Translations under genes and position numbers: made by a program
NCBI RefSeq assembly: GCF_030518795.1
Contig: NZ_CP130427.1
Span: 1,240,001 to 1,304,000, forward strand
DNA: 64,000 nucleotides
Source: Micromonospora sp. NBRC 110009
GTDB lineage: Bacteria > Actinomycetota > Actinomycetes > Mycobacteriales > Micromonosporaceae
Direction of reading: 5' to 3'
Shown: positions 61,663 to 64,000 of the stretch, in pieces
Layout of the letters: every line of letters starts with the position of its first letter
How positions within the stretch are numbered: the stretch's first letter is position 1
The notes under the pieces: model-generated
What the model saw: the letters and a program-made list of their open reading frames with translations, nothing else
Databases searched by the model: none
Told to the model about the DNA's origin: nothing

Positions 61663-62946
61663 ATGGCTGACCCGTGGCTCGCCCTGGAATTCGGCGCCGA
61701 TCCGGCGGAGCGGATCGCGCAGGTCGGTGCCGCCCACGAAGCGTTCCTCAACGGCGGCACCCCGCCGGACCGGGTCCGCGAGGTGGTCCGGCGATCGTGG
61801 GAGCGGTCCGCCCTGCTCGATCCGGAGACCACCGCCCCGGTCGACCTCACCGACGACGCCCTGGAGAGCTACCGGGCCGCCCACCCCCTCGCCCGGGTGC
61901 TGCCACTCTTCCGCGACCTGCTCGGCGGCATCGCCACCGACGGCGCCCACCTGATGGCGGTCTGCGACGCCCACGGGCGGCTGCTCTGGGTGGAAGGCCA
62001 CCCCGGGGTGCTCCGGCACGCCGAGCGGATGAACTTCGTGCCCGGCGCCCGCTGGGACGAGACCCACGCCGGCACCAACGCCCCCGGCACCGCCCTGGCC
62101 GTGGACCACAGTGTCCAGATCTTCGCCACCGAGCACTTCGTCCGGCCGGTGCAGCGCTGGACCTGCGCCGCCGCCCCGATCCACGACCCGATCACCGGCC
62201 GGCTGCTCGGCGCCGTCGACATCACCGGCGGCGACCACCTGGCCATCCCGCAGAGCCTCGCCCTGGTCCGGGCCACCGCCCGGGCCGCCGAGACGTTCCT
62301 GGCCGGGGCCGCCCCCGCCGAGCCCGACCTGCTGCACGTCACCGCGCTCGGCCGCGACGAGGCGGACCTGCGGATCGGCGGCCGGCGCATCCGGCTCGGG
62401 CGGCGGCACAGCGAGCTGCTGGTGCTCCTCATCGACCACCCCGAGGGGCGGACCGGCGAGCAGCTCGGCCTCGACCTCTACGGCGACGACCGGCTGCACC
62501 CGGTCACCCTGCGCGCCGAACTGTCCCGGCTGCGCCGGGCGCTCGGCGAGGAGCTGCTCGACTCCCGCCCGTACCGGCTGCGGCCGAGCGTGCGCGCCGA
62601 CTTCCGTACTGTCACCGAGCTGCTGGAACGCGGCGACCCGGCAGGGGCGCTCCAGGCGTACCCCGGGCCGTTGCTGCCCGGGTCGGACGCACCGGGAGTG
62701 GCGCGACTGCGCCGCCTGGTCGACGGGCAGCTGCGCGCGGCCGTGCTGGCCACCGCGGACCCGGCGCTGCTCGCGGCCTGGACCGCGACGCCCGCCGGCG
62801 CCGACGACCTCACCGCGTGGCAGGCCCTGGCGCGGGCGTTGCCGCCGGGCGCGCCCCGCCGGCCGCTCGCCGTCGCGCGGGCCCGCCAGCTCGCCTCGGA
62901 GTACGACCTCCCGCGCGCAACGTTCCTGCAACGTCGCGGAAACTAA
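61663..62946 (+). CDS. GAF-domain regulator with a C-terminal winged helix
   Basis: 427 residues from ATG 61663, with AGGAGG 7 bases upstream. The N-terminal part (about 1-230) has the GAF-like sensor typical of AcoR-type acetoin regulators ([56 protein letters not shown]). There is no sigma-54 AAA+ domain. Instead the C-terminal half carries a DNA-binding region ([70 protein letters not shown]), like the winged helix of OmpR/SARP proteins. It likely controls the aldehyde dehydrogenase that starts 38 bases downstream. Confidence 0.87.
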   Translation: MADPWLALEFGADPAERIAQVGAAHEAFLNGGTPPDRVREVVRRSWERSALLDPETTAPVDLTDDALESYRAAHPLARVLPLFRDLLGGIATDGAHLMAVCDAHGRLLWVEGHPGVLRHAERMNFVPGARWDETHAGTNAPGTALAVDHSVQIFATEHFVRPVQRWTCAAAPIHDPITGRLLGAVDITGGDHLAIPQSLALVRATARAAETFLAGAAPAEPDLLHVTALGRDEADLRIGGRRIRLGRRHSELLVLLIDHPEGRTGEQLGLDLYGDDRLHPVTLRAELSRLRRALGEELLDSRPYRLRPSVRADFRTVTELLERGDPAGALQAYPGPLLPGSDAPGVARLRRLVDGQLRAAVLATADPALLAAWTATPAGADDLTAWQALARALPPGAPRRPLAVARARQLASEYDLPRATFLQRRGN

Positions 62947-62984
62947 CGTCGCTCGCCATCCACCCACGGACGGCGGAGGTACCC

Positions 62985-64000
62985 ATGGCGCGCTACGACG
63001 CCCCCACCCACTGGCAGTCCCGGTACGACCACTTCATCGGCGGCGAGTACGTGAAGCCGCACGGCGGCCGGTACTTCGAGAACCCCACCCCGGTCACCGG
63101 GCAGACCTTCTGCGAGGTGGCCCGGGGCACCGCCGAGGACGTCGAGAAGGCCCTCGACGCGGCGCACGGCGCCGCCGACGCGTGGGGCCGCACCTCGGTC
63201 GCCGAGCGGTCACTCATCCTCAACAAGATCGCCGACCGGATGCAGGAGAACCTGGAATCCCTCGCCATCGCCGAGACCTGGGAGAACGGCAAGCCGGTAC
63301 GGGAGACCCTGGCCGCCGACATTCCCCTGGCGATCGACCACTTCCGCTACTTCGCCGGGGCGATCCGGGCCCAGGAGGGTTCGCTCGGCGAGATCGACGA
63401 CGACACGGTGGCGTACCACTTCCACGAGCCGCTCGGGGTGGTCGGGCAGATCATCCCGTGGAACTTCCCGCTGCTCATGGCCACCTGGAAGCTCGCCCCG
63501 GCGCTCGCCGCCGGCAACGCGGTGGTGCTCAAGCCCGCCGAGCAGACCCCGGCGTCCATCCACTACCTGCTCTCGCTCATCGCCGACCTGCTGCCGCCGG
63601 GCGTGGTCAACGTGGTCAACGGCTTCGGTGTCGAGGCGGGCAAGCCCCTCGCGTCCTCGTCCCGGGTGGCGAAGGTGGCGTTCACCGGCGAGACCACCAC
63701 CGGGCGGCTGATCATGCAGTACGCCAGCGAGAACATCAAGCCGGTCACGCTGGAACTGGGCGGCAAGAGCCCGAACATCTTCTTCGACGACGTCAGCGCC
63801 GCCCGCGACGACTTCTTCGACAAGGCGCTCGAAGGCTTCACCATGTTCGCCCTCAACCAGGGCGAGGTCTGCACCTGCCCGTCGCGGGCGCTGATCCAGC
63901 AGGGCCACTACTCCGACTTCCTCGCCGCCGCCGTGGAGCGGACCCGTCAGGTGCGGCAGGGGCACCCGCTGGACACCGAGACGATGATCGGCGCGCAGGC
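62985..64000 (+). CDS. Acetaldehyde-type NAD-dependent aldehyde dehydrogenase (3' end outside window)
   Basis: The first 338 residues are visible and the rest lies past the window. [74 protein letters not shown] with the general base, and the catalytic cysteine in [15 protein letters not shown] are intact. These motifs place it in the ExaC/acetaldehyde dehydrogenase branch that acts with a GAF-type regulator in ethanol or acetoin metabolism. ATG 62985 has GGAGG 5 bases upstream. Directly follows the GAF regulator, probably in the same operon. Confidence 0.9.
   Translation, partial: MARYDAPTHWQSRYDHFIGGEYVKPHGGRYFENPTPVTGQTFCEVARGTAEDVEKALDAAHGAADAWGRTSVAERSLILNKIADRMQENLESLAIAETWENGKPVRETLAADIPLAIDHFRYFAGAIRAQEGSLGEIDDDTVAYHFHEPLGVVGQIIPWNFPLLMATWKLAPALAAGNAVVLKPAEQTPASIHYLLSLIADLLPPGVVNVVNGFGVEAGKPLASSSRVAKVAFTGETTTGRLIMQYASENIKPVTLELGGKSPNIFFDDVSAARDDFFDKALEGFTMFALNQGEVCTCPSRALIQQGHYSDFLAAAVERTRQVRQGHPLDTETMIGAQ

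Overview
The window is very G+C-rich chromosomal DNA with frequent GTG starts and many 4-base stop/start overlaps (ATGA, GTGA). The gene order is typical of a mycelial actinobacterium. Blocks secA - hpf - comF - lpqB - mtrB - mtrA and ahcY - manA - SIS protein - Trm112 resemble the corresponding mycobacterial neighbourhood, and the protein sequences look most like Micromonosporaceae (Micromonospora or a relative). That genus assignment is inference from memory, not a search. No phage, insertion sequence, CRISPR array or rRNA was seen.

Layout. 1-2 kb: an arsenic-resistance cluster (CadI/ArsI-type glyoxalase, a 48-residue four-cysteine protein, ArsR, an aquaporin and ArsC) with a central divergent promoter. 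2-9.7 kb: acetyltransferase, tRNA-Ala, YqgE, a purine/methylthio-nucleoside phosphorylase, a benzoylformate-decarboxylase-like enzyme, a lipoprotein, two unknown genes and a secreted phosphoesterase-like protein. 9.7-13.8 kb: trans-translation and division genes (tmRNA, smpB, ftsX, ftsE, prfB). 13.8-18.8 kb: PadR regulator, pruA and several small conserved actinobacterial genes. 18.9-30.2 kb: secA, four GNAT domains in two coupled genes, hpf, comF, lpqB and mtrBA. 30.4-37.5 kb: a coupled membrane/MoxR/DUF58 cluster with SpoIIM and RDD partners. 37.5-41 kb: efeUOB iron uptake with an upstream iron-box candidate. 41-50.4 kb: a TPR/membrane operon, ahcY with a long structured leader, manA, a cation efflux protein, SIS and Trm112 proteins, a secreted protein and endonuclease V. 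50.4-64 kb: a TPR protein, a frameshifted gene, DUF2625, a GABA-degradation cluster, a YtrA-type GntR/ABC operon bracketed by two copies of a palindromic repeat, a secreted protein with a duplicated domain, an SCO6745-type protein with paired palindromic operators, and a GAF regulator with the start of an aldehyde dehydrogenase cut by the window end.

Functionally, most of the window is conserved housekeeping: protein export, ribosome rescue and hibernation, division signalling, envelope-linked two-component control, methyl-cycle recycling and mannose activation. Accessory functions are arsenic detoxification, ferrous or ferric iron import, and catabolism of proline, GABA and aldehydes. The least explained items are the four-cysteine protein, the MoxR/DUF58 cluster, the ahcY leader, the four-domain GNAT pair, and the repeated palindromes around the GntR/ABC operon.
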